A DNA stretch of 64,000 nt. It comes from Streptomyces antnestii. Its GTDB lineage: Bacteria > Actinomycetota > Actinomycetes > Streptomycetales > Streptomycetaceae. The notes under the pieces were generated by a model. That model saw only the letters and a program-made list of their open reading frames with translations, searched no databases and was not told where the DNA came from. The stretch lies in contig NZ_RZYA01000031.1 of NCBI RefSeq assembly GCF_004005495.1, positions 1 through 64,000 of the forward strand, written 5' to 3'. Position numbers and translations under genes: made by a program. Shown here in pieces: positions 44,755-53,592 of this stretch (positions are counted from its first letter, which is position 1; the number at the start of each line of letters is the position of its first letter).

Positions 44755-45258
44755 TCAGGCGCGGCCGATGGGGGCGAGGACCGCTGAGGTGAGCTGCGCC
44801 AGGTCGGCCGGGGCGAGCTCCACCTCCAGGCCGCGGCGGCCCGCCGACACGCAGATCGTGTCGTGGGCTTTCGCCGACTCGTCCAGGACCGTGCGGAGCT
44901 TCTTGCGCTGGCCCAGTGGGGAGATGCCACCCCGCACATAGCCCGTGGTGCGCTCCGCCGCCGCCGGGTCGGCCATGGCGGCCCGCTTGCCGCCGACAGC
45001 GGTGGCCAGGGCCTTCAGGTCGAGCTGGCCCGCCACCGGCACAACAGCGACGGTCAGCTCACCGTCCACGTCGGCGACGAGCGTCTTGAACACCCGGTCG
45101 GGCGACACGCCCATCGCCTCCGCCGCCTCGTCCCCGTACGAGGGATGGGCCGGGTCGTGCTCGTAGGTGTGGGTCGTGAACGGCGTGCCCGCCGCGGTGA
45201 GTGCCACCGTGGCGGGGGTGCCGCCGGACTGCTGTTGTTTCTTGGTCTTCTTTGCCAA
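44755..45258 (-). CDS. ybaK: Cys-tRNA(Pro)/Cys-tRNA(Cys) deacylase YbaK
   Basis: 167 residues. YbaK hydrolyses mischarged Cys-tRNA-Pro in trans. The family core is recognised from VALTAAGTPFTTHTYEHD through DRVFKTLVADVDGELTVAVV and GGISPLGQRKKL. It starts with TTG at 45258; the aaggaag upstream is unusually close, so the start is tentative. It converges with the DUF2567 gene with a 6-bp gap. Confidence 0.92.
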   Translation of the reverse strand: MAKKTKKQQQSGGTPATVALTAAGTPFTTHTYEHDPAHPSYGDEAAEAMGVSPDRVFKTLVADVDGELTVAVVPVAGQLDLKALATAVGGKRAAMADPAAAERTTGYVRGGISPLGQRKKLRTVLDESAKAHDTICVSAGRRGLEVELAPADLAQLTSAVLAPIGRA

Positions 45259-45294
45259 CTTCCTTATGCCTTACGTCAGTTGAGAGCGGCCCGG

Positions 45295-46068
45295 TCAGTT
45301 CAGGCTGGTCGCCTGGCGGGTCAGGTCGCCGGCGGGGAGTGAGGGCAGGTTACGGATGATCGCCGTCTCGCTGCGAAGGAGTTTCAGCTCGTCACGCAGG
45401 CGCGACGCCGTGTCCGGGGCCTGGAGCAGGCGCTGCTTGGTGGGGACGTCGAGTACGGCCGCCGCGGCCACCAGGTACGACACCACGGACGGGTCGTCCG
45501 GCAGTTCGGCGCCCGTCGCCAGGGTGCGCTCACGGGCGCCCGCGAGCCGCTTCTGGTAGGAGCGGAAGGCGCGCAGGACCCCTTCGGCCAGGGCGCCCGC
45601 CTCGTCGCCGGGCTCCTCGGGCAGCTCCTCGACCTCGGCCGTGAGATAGGCGCCCGACGCGTCGACCGAGTGGATCTTCACGCGGGTCGTGCCGGTGGCG
45701 AGGACCTCGAAGCTGCCGTCGGCGCGCTCCCGGATCGTCGCGGCGTCGGCGATGCAGCCCACCGTGTGCAGGGCCTTGACCGGGTCGTCGCCGAAGCCGG
45801 CCGCGGGACCCGCCTCGGCGGCGGTCTTCGCCGCCTGGTCCGGCATGCCGGGGGCGCTGGGCGCGACCTCGTGGCCGTCGCGGATCGCCACGACGGCGAA
45901 CCTGCGCGGCTCGTCGGAGTCGCCGGACGCCTCGGAACCCCCGGAGGAGGTCTTCAGCAGGTCGCGCATCATGGCGCGATAGCGCTCCTCGAACACGTTC
46001 AGCGGGAGCACTAGCCCCGGGAACAGCACCGAGTTGAGCGGAAAGAGCGGAAGCCGGACGGTGGTCAC
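45295..46068 (-). CDS. Lon N-terminal (substrate-binding) domain protein
   Basis: 257 residues from the GTG at 46068 (VTTVRLPLFPLNSVLFPGL). This is a stand-alone LON_substr_bdg domain (PUA-like beta fold plus helical part) without the Lon ATPase or protease, as commonly found in actinobacteria; the blocks PLNVFEERYRAM and GCIADAATIRERADGSFEVL are typical. The function is unknown; related domains act in protein recognition. It ends 36 bp before the ybaK start and may share its transcript. Confidence 0.88.
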   Translation of the reverse strand: MTTVRLPLFPLNSVLFPGLVLPLNVFEERYRAMMRDLLKTSSGGSEASGDSDEPRRFAVVAIRDGHEVAPSAPGMPDQAAKTAAEAGPAAGFGDDPVKALHTVGCIADAATIRERADGSFEVLATGTTRVKIHSVDASGAYLTAEVEELPEEPGDEAGALAEGVLRAFRSYQKRLAGARERTLATGAELPDDPSVVSYLVAAAAVLDVPTKQRLLQAPDTASRLRDELKLLRSETAIIRNLPSLPAGDLTRQATSLN

Positions 46069-46079
46069 GACGGTCAAGC

Positions 46080-47111
46080 CTAATGGGAGCCGGAGGCGCG
46101 GGGTCCGCGACCGGCCCTGCGGCCGCCGAGCGGCAGGCCCGCGGCGACCTCGATCCGTACGCCGTCGCGCAGTTCCAGGAACTGGCCGAGCGGGTCGTCC
46201 GAGATCCGGTCCCAGGGGAACGAGGTCGCGTACGGGCCGGTCAGGCGCAGTTGTTCGAGGGCGTCGGTCCAGCGTTCCAGGCGGACCAGGACGTACGTGA
46301 GGAGGTTGCGGACCTCGGCCGGCCAGGGGTCGGCGGCGGTGTACTCGTGGGACAGGGCGATCGCCAGGTCGGCCGCCGCGTCCAGGCGCTCGCGGGGCAC
46401 CGTCGCGGCCGGCCCCGGGCCCGCCTCGCTCGTCAGGTACGCGAACGCCGCCCGCACCGGGAGCGCCTGCACCAGGGACCCCGGCAGCGCGTCCTGCGCC
46501 GCACGCTCGGCGAAGTCGAAGCACTCGCGGTGCGAGCCGTACCAGGCGGCCGACAGGTACTGCAGGGCCGACACATGGCAGCCGTAGTGGTGCGGGGAGC
46601 GGCGGACGGCCTCGGCCCACAGCTTCTCGAAGACGGTGTGCGGGGCGTTCGTGCCGCGCGCCTGGTCGAGGGCGACGCGCCACGGCACCGGGTCGCCGGG
46701 GTCGCCCTCGGCGGCGGCGGTGATCAGCGGGGTCACCTCGCGCAGGAGCTCGGCGCGGGCGGGGGAGTCCCAGCCGCGGGCGACCTCCAGCTCGGCCTTG
46801 ACGAGGAGGGCGTCCGGGTCGTGGGGCGCCGCGAACCGCCAGTCGTCGAACCATTCGCCGCGCGAGCGTGCGAAGGCGGCGAGCCGGGTGACGTAGCGGT
46901 CGCGGTTCTCCCACTCGCCCGCCTCGCGCGTGGAGGCGAGCAGCTTGGCGGCCGCCTCGTACTCGCCCCGGCCCGCGGCGACGAGCGCGGGCGCGAGACG
47001 GTCGTCGGGGACGTCCAGGAGGATGTCGTCGTCGGCGGGCAGGCCGGCCGCGAGACCCGGGGTGTGGCGGACCATCCGCGCGGTGCGGATGAGGGCGCGC
47101 AGCAGTGCCAA
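46080..47111 (-). CDS. Hypothetical helical-repeat protein
   Basis: 343 residues, soluble and almost entirely alpha-helical by composition, with TPR-like helix pairs (for example LVAAGRGEYEAAAKLLASTR and YVLVRLERWTDALEQLRL). No catalytic motif is seen and I cannot name a family with certainty. It starts with TTG at 47111 with a weak ribosome site. It lies 11 bp upstream of the Lon-domain gene on the same strand, so the two are probably cotranscribed. Confidence 0.75.
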   Translation of the reverse strand: MALLRALIRTARMVRHTPGLAAGLPADDDILLDVPDDRLAPALVAAGRGEYEAAAKLLASTREAGEWENRDRYVTRLAAFARSRGEWFDDWRFAAPHDPDALLVKAELEVARGWDSPARAELLREVTPLITAAAEGDPGDPVPWRVALDQARGTNAPHTVFEKLWAEAVRRSPHHYGCHVSALQYLSAAWYGSHRECFDFAERAAQDALPGSLVQALPVRAAFAYLTSEAGPGPAATVPRERLDAAADLAIALSHEYTAADPWPAEVRNLLTYVLVRLERWTDALEQLRLTGPYATSFPWDRISDDPLGQFLELRDGVRIEVAAGLPLGGRRAGRGPRASGSH

Positions 47112-47215
47112 GGTGTGGACCCCGCTAGTCGCTCAGTTTGATGGTTGCGCTGGGATGACGGCTGAAATGCGCCCATGGTTGCCCGGGGTCCGGCAAAAAA
47201 TGCGAGGCTGCCCGG

Positions 47216-48796
47216 TCAGCCTCTGCGCAGCAGTCGGGTGGCCCCCGCCGCCACCGTCGTGGCGAGGATCCAGCCGAGCAGGATCAGCACGGTCGCCGCC
47301 CACTGCCAGCCGCCCCGCAGCTTCCAGAAGCCGTCCTGGCCCAGGTCGATGACGGGCAGGATGAGGTCGAGGGAGAACAGCGCGGGACTCCAGTTCGGGG
47401 CCTCACCCGGTTTGACGGGTGGATGCGACGCGTGGGAGAAGGCGAGGGTGCCCGCCGCCCACAGGACCGCCATCCACACGGCTGCCCGGCCCGGCCGGTA
47501 CCCGTAGGCGACCGTCCAGTCCTGGATGTAGCCCCAGATCTTCGCGGCCGGCGGCAGCGTCTCGCGGCGGCGGCGCTGCTTGGCGAGCAGGACCTCGCGC
47601 GCGTCGGCGTCCTCGCCGCTGTTGCGCAGCACGGTCGCGAGCCGCTCGTACGGCTCGGGGCTGTACTCCGGTGTCGCGGCCGACAGCCATTCCAGACGGC
47701 GGGCAAGCGGGAAGGGGCCGCTGGGGATCAGGTTCTCGTACGTGAAGCCGCCCACGCGCAGGCCGCCGGGGCCCGGCCAGCTCACCGCCCGGTCGATGAG
47801 GTTGACGACCTTCGCGCCGGACAGGACGATCCGCCCGCGCTCCGGCCGCTCGCACAGGAAGCGCAGTTCGGGCGTCTGGATGCGGCGCAGCGACACCTCC
47901 TGGTCGTTCTCCAGGTGGAACCGCGCCTGGTCGAGGTCCACCGCGTCGCCGAACCGGCCGTCGTCGAGCCGCACGCCGCCCTGGCACTCGAAGCGCTGCA
48001 CACGGGTGCCGCGGGCCGGCGTGGAGCCGCTGGTCTGGAGCGGATTGCCGACCCCGGCGGGCGTCAGGTAGAGGGTGCGCTCGACGGTCAGCTGCGGCGC
48101 GTTGAGCGCGCGGCGCCCGTACGCGTTGGAGAGCCGGCTGCCGCGCAGGCTGAGCGAGACGCCGACCGTCGCGCCGCGCAGGCTGAGCTCTCCGTGCGTC
48201 TCCAGCATCTCGGCCTGGAGGTCCTGGCCCACCGACATGCCGTCCGCCATGATCGACTTGCCGCGCCGGTCGCGGTACACGACGGCCTGGTTGAGCAGCA
48301 GGTCCGTGCCGATGTGCGCGTCGGTGAGGCGCACGCCGTTGTGGAAGCGGCAGCGCGGCAGATGCAGATCGCCCTCCGTGTGGACGCGGGCGGCCTCCAG
48401 GCGGGGGACCGAGCAGTCGACCAGGCGCAGCGTGGTGAACCGCGCCTCGGGCATGAGGATCTCCTTCTCGAAGCGGCACTGCTTCATCTCGACGTACGGC
48501 ACGACCCCGCCGCCCGCCACGTCGAGGACGTCGATGATCTGCACGCCCTGGAGCTTGAGCGACGAGACCCGGCCCGACAGCGCGGGCGGACCGTCCAGGA
48601 GCAGCCAGGCCACGATCCGCGCCCGCACGCTGCGTTCGGGTCCCCAGGCGTGGCCGCCGTGGGGGTCGTCCACGTCCGGGTCGCCCGAGCGCAGGTCGTA
48701 GACGCTGCCGTTGCGGAACGCCTGCCACATGCCGATCTCGGCGCCCGTGAGACCGTCCGGCGGGTCACCGATGCCGGTACCGGTACCGTCGACCAC
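47216..48796 (-). CDS. Membrane protein with pentapeptide-like beta-helix domain
   Basis: 526 residues from the GTG at 48796, chosen because ggggaggaag lies just upstream. Residues about 70-360 consist of short repeated beta segments (for example LEAARVHTEGDLHLPRCRFH, VRLTDAHIGTDLLLNQAVVY), a pattern of right-handed beta-helices such as pentapeptide-repeat proteins. The last about 110 residues hold hydrophobic segments (AAVWMAVLWAAGTLAF and WAATVLILLGWILATTVAAG). Such Streptomyces proteins are often labelled membrane-associated oxidoreductase, but no redox motif or cofactor site is visible. Divergent from hisD. Confidence 0.82.
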   Translation of the reverse strand: MVDGTGTGIGDPPDGLTGAEIGMWQAFRNGSVYDLRSGDPDVDDPHGGHAWGPERSVRARIVAWLLLDGPPALSGRVSSLKLQGVQIIDVLDVAGGGVVPYVEMKQCRFEKEILMPEARFTTLRLVDCSVPRLEAARVHTEGDLHLPRCRFHNGVRLTDAHIGTDLLLNQAVVYRDRRGKSIMADGMSVGQDLQAEMLETHGELSLRGATVGVSLSLRGSRLSNAYGRRALNAPQLTVERTLYLTPAGVGNPLQTSGSTPARGTRVQRFECQGGVRLDDGRFGDAVDLDQARFHLENDQEVSLRRIQTPELRFLCERPERGRIVLSGAKVVNLIDRAVSWPGPGGLRVGGFTYENLIPSGPFPLARRLEWLSAATPEYSPEPYERLATVLRNSGEDADAREVLLAKQRRRRETLPPAAKIWGYIQDWTVAYGYRPGRAAVWMAVLWAAGTLAFSHASHPPVKPGEAPNWSPALFSLDLILPVIDLGQDGFWKLRGGWQWAATVLILLGWILATTVAAGATRLLRRG

Positions 48797-48952
48797 GACT
48801 CGTCTTCCTCCCCGTAGACCCACGGATTCGCACGGAGCCCGCCCGTCCCGGGACCGCTCCGCTACTCGTGAGTTTCGTACAACCGTTCATGCCCGCTGAG
48901 TGACGGCCTGAACGCTACTGGTGAAGGTCGTCCTCCGGTCCCGGGCGGTGAT

Positions 48953-49012
48953 CCGTATCAGCCATTGATACGGGCGTCAGTGGCTGATGCGGCGTCTGCG
49001 AGAATTGGGCAT
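48953..49012 (+). promoter_or_regulatory. his operon control region: two overlapping inverted repeats and a probable leaderless start
   Basis: CCGTATCA (48953-48960) / TGATACGG (48966-48973) and ATCAGCCA (48957-48964) / TGGCTGAT (48981-48988) are both perfect 8-bp inverted repeats that share bases, so only one can be a bound site or stem at a time. GAGAAT (49000-49005) sits about 7 bp before the hisD GTG, as a -10 box would for leaderless transcription. The repeats cover the expected -35 region, a repressor-like placement. Inference. Confidence 0.55.
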
Positions 49013-50335
49013 GTGATCTCCCGAATCGATCTGCGCGGCGACGCCCTCCCCGAGGGTCCCGCCCTGCGCGACCTGCTGCCCCGAGCCGACTTCGACGTTC
49101 AGGCCGCCCTGGAGAAGGTGCGTCCGATCTGCGAGGCCGTGCATCATCGTGGCGACGCGGCACTGATCGACTACGCGGAGAAATTCGACGGCGTGAAGCT
49201 GGAATCCGTACGGGTTCCCGCCAAGGCGCTCCAGGACGCCCTGGAGCAGCTGGACCCCGCCGTCCGCGCGGCCCTGGAGGAGTCGATCCGCCGCGCCCGC
49301 ATCGTCCACCGCGAGCAGCGCCGCACCACCCACACCACCCAGGTCGTCCCCGGCGGCTCGGTCACCGAGAAGTGGGTGCCGGTCGACCGCGTCGGCCTGT
49401 ACGCGCCGGGCGGCCGCTCCGTCTACCCGTCCTCCGTGATCATGAACGTGGTGCCCGCGCAGGAGGCCGGCGTCGAGTCGATCGCCCTCGCCTCGCCGGC
49501 CCAGGCGGAGTTCGGCGGCCTGCCGCACCCGACGATCCTGGCCGCGTGCGCCCTCCTCGGCGTCGACGAGGTGTACGCCGCCGGCGGCGCCACCGCCGTC
49601 GCGATGTTCGCGTACGGCACCGAGTCCTGCGCCCCGGCCAACATGGTCACCGGGCCCGGCAACATCTGGGTCGCCGCCGCCAAGCGCTACTTCACCGGCC
49701 TCATCGGCATCGACGCCGAGGCCGGACCCACCGAGATCGCGGTCCTCGCGGACTCCACCGCCGACCCGGCGCACGTCGCGTCCGACCTGATCAGCCAGGC
49801 CGAGCACGACCCGCTCGCCGCCGCCGTCCTCGTCACCGACTCCCCGGAGCTCGCCGACGCGGTCGAGAAGGAGCTGGAGCCGCAGATCGCGGCCACCAAG
49901 CACATCGACGACCGCATCGTCCCGGCCCTGAGCGGCAAGCAGTCCGCGATCGTCCTGGTCGACGGCATCGACGAGGGCCTGCGCGTCGTCAACGCGTACG
50001 GCGCCGAGCACCTGGAGATCCAGACCGCCGACGCCACCGCCGTCGCCGAGCGCGTGCGGAACGCGGGCGCGGTCTTCGTCGGCCCGTGGGCGCCCGTCTC
50101 CCTCGGCGACTACGCCGCGGGCTCGAACCACGTCCTGCCCACCGGCGGCTGCGCCTGCCACTCCTCGGGCCTGTCGGTCCAGTCCTTCCTGCGCGGCATC
50201 CACATCGTGGACTACACGCGCGACGCCCTCGCCGACGTCGCCCACCACGTGGTCACGCTCGCCGAGGCGGAGGACCTGCCCGCGCACGGCGCGGCGATCA
50301 AGGCAAGGTTCGAATGGAAGGTTCCGGGACAGTGA
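49013..50335 (+). CDS. hisD: Histidinol dehydrogenase
   Basis: 440 residues from the GTG at 49013 (VISRIDLRGDALPEG). It catalyses the last two steps of histidine synthesis, histidinol to histidine, with NAD and zinc. Family blocks: GGRSVYPSSVIMNVVPAQEA, TGPGNIWVAAAKRYF, EAGPTEI and NHVLPTGGCACHSSGLSV. First gene of the operon; the stop overlaps hisC as GTGA. Confidence 0.97.
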   Translation: MISRIDLRGDALPEGPALRDLLPRADFDVQAALEKVRPICEAVHHRGDAALIDYAEKFDGVKLESVRVPAKALQDALEQLDPAVRAALEESIRRARIVHREQRRTTHTTQVVPGGSVTEKWVPVDRVGLYAPGGRSVYPSSVIMNVVPAQEAGVESIALASPAQAEFGGLPHPTILAACALLGVDEVYAAGGATAVAMFAYGTESCAPANMVTGPGNIWVAAAKRYFTGLIGIDAEAGPTEIAVLADSTADPAHVASDLISQAEHDPLAAAVLVTDSPELADAVEKELEPQIAATKHIDDRIVPALSGKQSAIVLVDGIDEGLRVVNAYGAEHLEIQTADATAVAERVRNAGAVFVGPWAPVSLGDYAAGSNHVLPTGGCACHSSGLSVQSFLRGIHIVDYTRDALADVAHHVVTLAEAEDLPAHGAAIKARFEWKVPGQ

Positions 50336-51438
50336 CCGGCATCGACGATCTGCCCGTACGGGACGAGCTGCGCGGCAAGTCCCCGTACGGCGCACCCCAG
50401 CTCGACGTCCCCGTCCGGCTGAACACGAACGAGAACCCCTACCCGCTGCCCGAGCCCCTCGTCGAGCGGATCGCGGAGCGGGTGCGCGAGGCCGCCCGCG
50501 ACCTCAACCGCTACCCCGACCGGGACGCGGTCCAGCTGCGCACCGAACTCGCCGCCTACCTCACCCGCACCGGCGGCCACCGCGTCGGCATCGAGAACGT
50601 GTGGGCCGCCAACGGCTCGAACGAGGTCATCCAGCAGCTGCTGCAGACCTTCGGCGGACCGGGCCGCACCGCCATCGGCTTCGAGCCCTCGTACTCGATG
50701 CACGCCCTCATCGCGCGCGGCACCGGCACCGGCTGGATCTCCGGACCCCGCAACGAGGACTTCACCATCGACGTGGAAGCGTCCGTGAAGGCCATCGCGG
50801 AGAACGCGCCGGACGTCGTCTTCATCACGACGCCCAACAACCCCACCGGCAGCGCGGTCCCCGCCGAGACGGTCCTCGCCCTGTACGAGGCCGCTCAGGC
50901 GGCGAAGCCCTCCATGGTGATCGTGGACGAGGCCTACATCGAGTTCAGCCACGGCGACTCCCTGCTGCCGCTGCTCGAAGGACGGCCGAACCTGGTCGTC
51001 TCGCGCACGATGTCGAAGGCGTTCGGCGCGGCGGGCCTGCGCCTCGGCTACCTGGCCGCCCACCCCGCCGTCGTGGACGCCGTCCAGCTGGTGCGCCTGC
51101 CGTACCACCTGTCGGCGATCACCCAGGCCACGGCGCTCGCCGCCCTGGAGCACACCGACACCCTGCTCGGCTACGTCGAGCAGCTCAAGGACGAGCGCGA
51201 CCGCCTGGTGACGGAGCTGCGCGCGGCCGGCTACGAAGTGACCGAATCGGACGCCAACTTCGTGCAGTTCGGCCGCTTCGAGAACGCGCAGGCGGTGTGG
51301 CAGCAGATCCTCGACCGGGGTGTTCTCGTCCGGGACAACGGTGTGCCCGGCTGGCTGCGCGTGAGCGCCGGAACCCCCGCCGAAAACGACGCGTTCCTCG
51401 ATGCGGTACGCGAACTCAAGAAGGAGCAGCGCGTATGA
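50332..51438 (+). CDS. hisC: Histidinol-phosphate aminotransferase
   Basis: 368 residues, PLP-dependent class I/II aminotransferase converting imidazole acetol phosphate to histidinol phosphate. Substrate-site RLNTNENPYPLPEP, TPNNPTG, DEAYIEFS and the PLP lysine in SRTMSKAFGAAGLRLGY are present. The GTG at 50332 overlaps the hisD stop, and the stop overlaps hisB as ATGA. Confidence 0.96.
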   Translation: MTGIDDLPVRDELRGKSPYGAPQLDVPVRLNTNENPYPLPEPLVERIAERVREAARDLNRYPDRDAVQLRTELAAYLTRTGGHRVGIENVWAANGSNEVIQQLLQTFGGPGRTAIGFEPSYSMHALIARGTGTGWISGPRNEDFTIDVEASVKAIAENAPDVVFITTPNNPTGSAVPAETVLALYEAAQAAKPSMVIVDEAYIEFSHGDSLLPLLEGRPNLVVSRTMSKAFGAAGLRLGYLAAHPAVVDAVQLVRLPYHLSAITQATALAALEHTDTLLGYVEQLKDERDRLVTELRAAGYEVTESDANFVQFGRFENAQAVWQQILDRGVLVRDNGVPGWLRVSAGTPAENDAFLDAVRELKKEQRV

Positions 51439-52028
51439 GCCGCGTAGGCAGGGTGGAACGCACCACCAAGGAGACCTCGGTCCTCGTCGAGATCGACCTC
51501 GACGGCACCGGCCGGGTCGAGGTGTCGACCGGTGTCGGCTTCTACGACCACATGCTCGACCAGCTCGGCCGCCACGGCCTCTTCGACCTCACGGTCAAGA
51601 CCGAGGGCGACCTGCACATCGACACGCACCACACCATCGAGGACACCGCCCTCGCGCTCGGCGCCGCCTTCAAGCAGGCCCTCGGTGACAAGGTCGGGAT
51701 CTACCGCTTCGGCAACTGCACGGTCCCGCTGGACGAGTCGCTCGCCCAGGTGACGGTCGACCTCTCCGGCCGCCCGTACCTCGTGCACACCGAGCCCGAG
51801 AACATGGCCCCCATGATCGGCTCGTACGACACGACGATGACCCGGCACATCCTGGAGTCGTTCGTCGCGCAGGCCCAGATCGCGCTGCACGTCCACGTCC
51901 CGTACGGGCGCAACGCGCACCACATCGTGGAGTGCCAGTTCAAGGCGCTGGCCCGCGCGCTGCGGTACGCGTCCGAGCGCGACCCGCGCGCGGCAGGCAT
52001 CCTTCCGTCCACGAAGGGCGCCCTGTAA
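51435..52028 (+). CDS. hisB: Imidazoleglycerol-phosphate dehydratase
   Basis: 197 residues, dehydratase domain only, without the histidinol phosphatase domain of enterobacterial HisB. The two Mn-binding motifs are DTHHTIED and NAHHIVE. A separate histidinol phosphatase must be encoded elsewhere. Confidence 0.97.
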   Translation: MSRVGRVERTTKETSVLVEIDLDGTGRVEVSTGVGFYDHMLDQLGRHGLFDLTVKTEGDLHIDTHHTIEDTALALGAAFKQALGDKVGIYRFGNCTVPLDESLAQVTVDLSGRPYLVHTEPENMAPMIGSYDTTMTRHILESFVAQAQIALHVHVPYGRNAHHIVECQFKALARALRYASERDPRAAGILPSTKGAL

Positions 52029-52032
52029 CCCC

Positions 52033-52197
52033 ATGAACGGCCTCAACACCATCCTCATCCTGGTCGGTCTCTTCCTGATCGGCGGAGTGATCTCCTTCGT
52101 CAAGCAGGGCATGCCCAGGAGCCTGATCGTGCTGCTCTCCGCGGGCGCGGCCATGTGCCTGGTCGCGGGTGTCCTGCGGCTCTCCTACTGGAACTGA
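52033..52197 (+). CDS. Small two-helix membrane protein in the his operon
   Basis: 54 residues, ATG at 52033, TGA at 52195-52197. It reads MNGLNTILILVGLFLIGGV.. with two hydrophobic segments (about 5-21 and 31-50) joined by the basic turn VKQGMPRS, ending in RLSYWN. It fills the otherwise odd 188-bp gap between hisB and hisH, 4 bp after the hisB stop and 19 bp before hisH. Small membrane proteins occur at this place in other Streptomyces his operons, from memory. Function unknown. Confidence 0.8.
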   Translation: MNGLNTILILVGLFLIGGVISFVKQGMPRSLIVLLSAGAAMCLVAGVLRLSYWN

Positions 52198-52216
52198 GGA
52201 ACGGGGAGCACCAGAC

Positions 52217-52861
52217 ATGACTTCAGCCAGCAAGAAGGTCGTCGTCTTCGACTACGGGTTCGGCAACGTCCGCTCCGCCGAGCGGGCCCTGGCCCGTGCC
52301 GGCGCGGACGTCGAGATCACCCGGGACTTCGACGCCGCGATGAACGCCGACGGGCTCCTCGTCCCCGGCGTCGGCGCGTTCGCCGCCTGCATGAAGGGCC
52401 TCAAGGAGGCGCGCGGCGACTGGATCGTCGACCGCCGCCTGTCGGGCGGACGCCCCGTGATGGGCATCTGCGTCGGCATGCAGATCCTCTTCGCGCGCGG
52501 CATCGAGCACGGCGTCGAGGCCGAGGGCCTCGACGAGTGGCCCGGCACCGTCGAGCCCCTCAAGGCCGAGATCGTCCCGCACATGGGCTGGAACACGGTC
52601 CGCCCGCCCGAGGACAGCGAACTCTTCGCCGGGCTCGACAGCGACGCCCGGTTCTACTTCGTGCACTCCTACGCCGTGCAGCAGTGGGACTTCGAGGTCG
52701 GCAACGTCCACATGCGCCCGCCGAAGGTCACCTGGGCCACGCACGGCGAGCCGTTCGTCGCCGCCGTAGAGAACGGCGCACTGTGGGCGACGCAGTTCCA
52801 CCCCGAGAAGTCCGGCGACGCCGGCGCCCAGCTCCTCACCAACTGGATCGGAACCCTCTGA
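52217..52861 (+). CDS. hisH: Imidazole glycerol phosphate synthase, glutaminase subunit
   Basis: 214 residues from the ATG at 52217 (ggggag upstream). Class I glutamine amidotransferase supplying ammonia to HisF. The catalytic Cys is in GICVGMQILF and the His-Glu pair in FHPEKSG. The stop overlaps the priA start as TGATG. HisF is encoded three genes downstream. Confidence 0.96.
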   Translation: MTSASKKVVVFDYGFGNVRSAERALARAGADVEITRDFDAAMNADGLLVPGVGAFAACMKGLKEARGDWIVDRRLSGGRPVMGICVGMQILFARGIEHGVEAEGLDEWPGTVEPLKAEIVPHMGWNTVRPPEDSELFAGLDSDARFYFVHSYAVQQWDFEVGNVHMRPPKVTWATHGEPFVAAVENGALWATQFHPEKSGDAGAQLLTNWIGTL

Positions 52862-53592
52862 TGTCCCGCACGCTCGAACTCCTCCCCGCCGTCGACGTCC
52901 GTGACGGCCAGGCCGTACGTCTCGTGCACGGCGAGTCCGGCACCGAGACCTCCTACGGTTCCCCGCTGGAGGCCGCTCTCGCCTGGCAGCGCTCCGGCGC
53001 CGAGTGGCTGCACCTCGTCGACCTGGACGCCGCGTTCGGGACCGGTGACAACCGCGCCCTGATCGCCGAGGTCGCCGGCGCCATGGACATCAAGGTGGAG
53101 CTGTCCGGCGGCATCCGTGACGACGACACGCTCGCCGCCGCCCTCGCCACCGGCTGCACCCGCGTCAACCTCGGCACCGCCGCCCTGGAGACCCCCGAGT
53201 GGGTCGCCAAGGTCATCGCCGAGCACGGCGACAAGATCGCGGTCGGCCTCGACGTGCGCGGCACCACGCTGCGCGGCCGCGGCTGGACCCGCGACGGCGG
53301 CGACCTCTACGAGACCCTGGAGCGCCTCAACTCCGAGGGCTGCGCCCGCTACGTCGTCACCGACATCGCCAAGGACGGCACGCTCCAGGGCCCGAACCTG
53401 GAGCTCCTGAAGAACGTCTGCGCGGCCACCGACCGACCGGTCGTGGCGTCGGGCGGTGTGTCGTCCCTGGACGACCTGCGTGCCATCTCCGAGCTCGTCC
53501 CGCTGGGCGTCGAGGGCTCGATCGTCGGCAAGGCGCTGTACGCGAAGGCCTTCACGCTCGAAGAGGCCCTCGCCGCGGTGGCCTCGTCATGA
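52861..53592 (+). CDS. priA: Bifunctional phosphoribosyl isomerase (HisA/TrpF), PriA
   Basis: 243 residues, TIM barrel. In Streptomyces the hisA-position gene encodes PriA, which isomerises both ProFAR (histidine) and phosphoribosyl anthranilate (tryptophan). The catalytic aspartates lie in LPAVDVRDGQAVRLV and VTDIAKDGTLQGPN; the phosphate loops ELSGGIRDD and VVASGGVSSLDDL are present. No trpF occurs among the trp genes in this window, in line with the dual role. Confidence 0.95.
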   Translation: MSRTLELLPAVDVRDGQAVRLVHGESGTETSYGSPLEAALAWQRSGAEWLHLVDLDAAFGTGDNRALIAEVAGAMDIKVELSGGIRDDDTLAAALATGCTRVNLGTAALETPEWVAKVIAEHGDKIAVGLDVRGTTLRGRGWTRDGGDLYETLERLNSEGCARYVVTDIAKDGTLQGPNLELLKNVCAATDRPVVASGGVSSLDDLRAISELVPLGVEGSIVGKALYAKAFTLEEALAAVASS

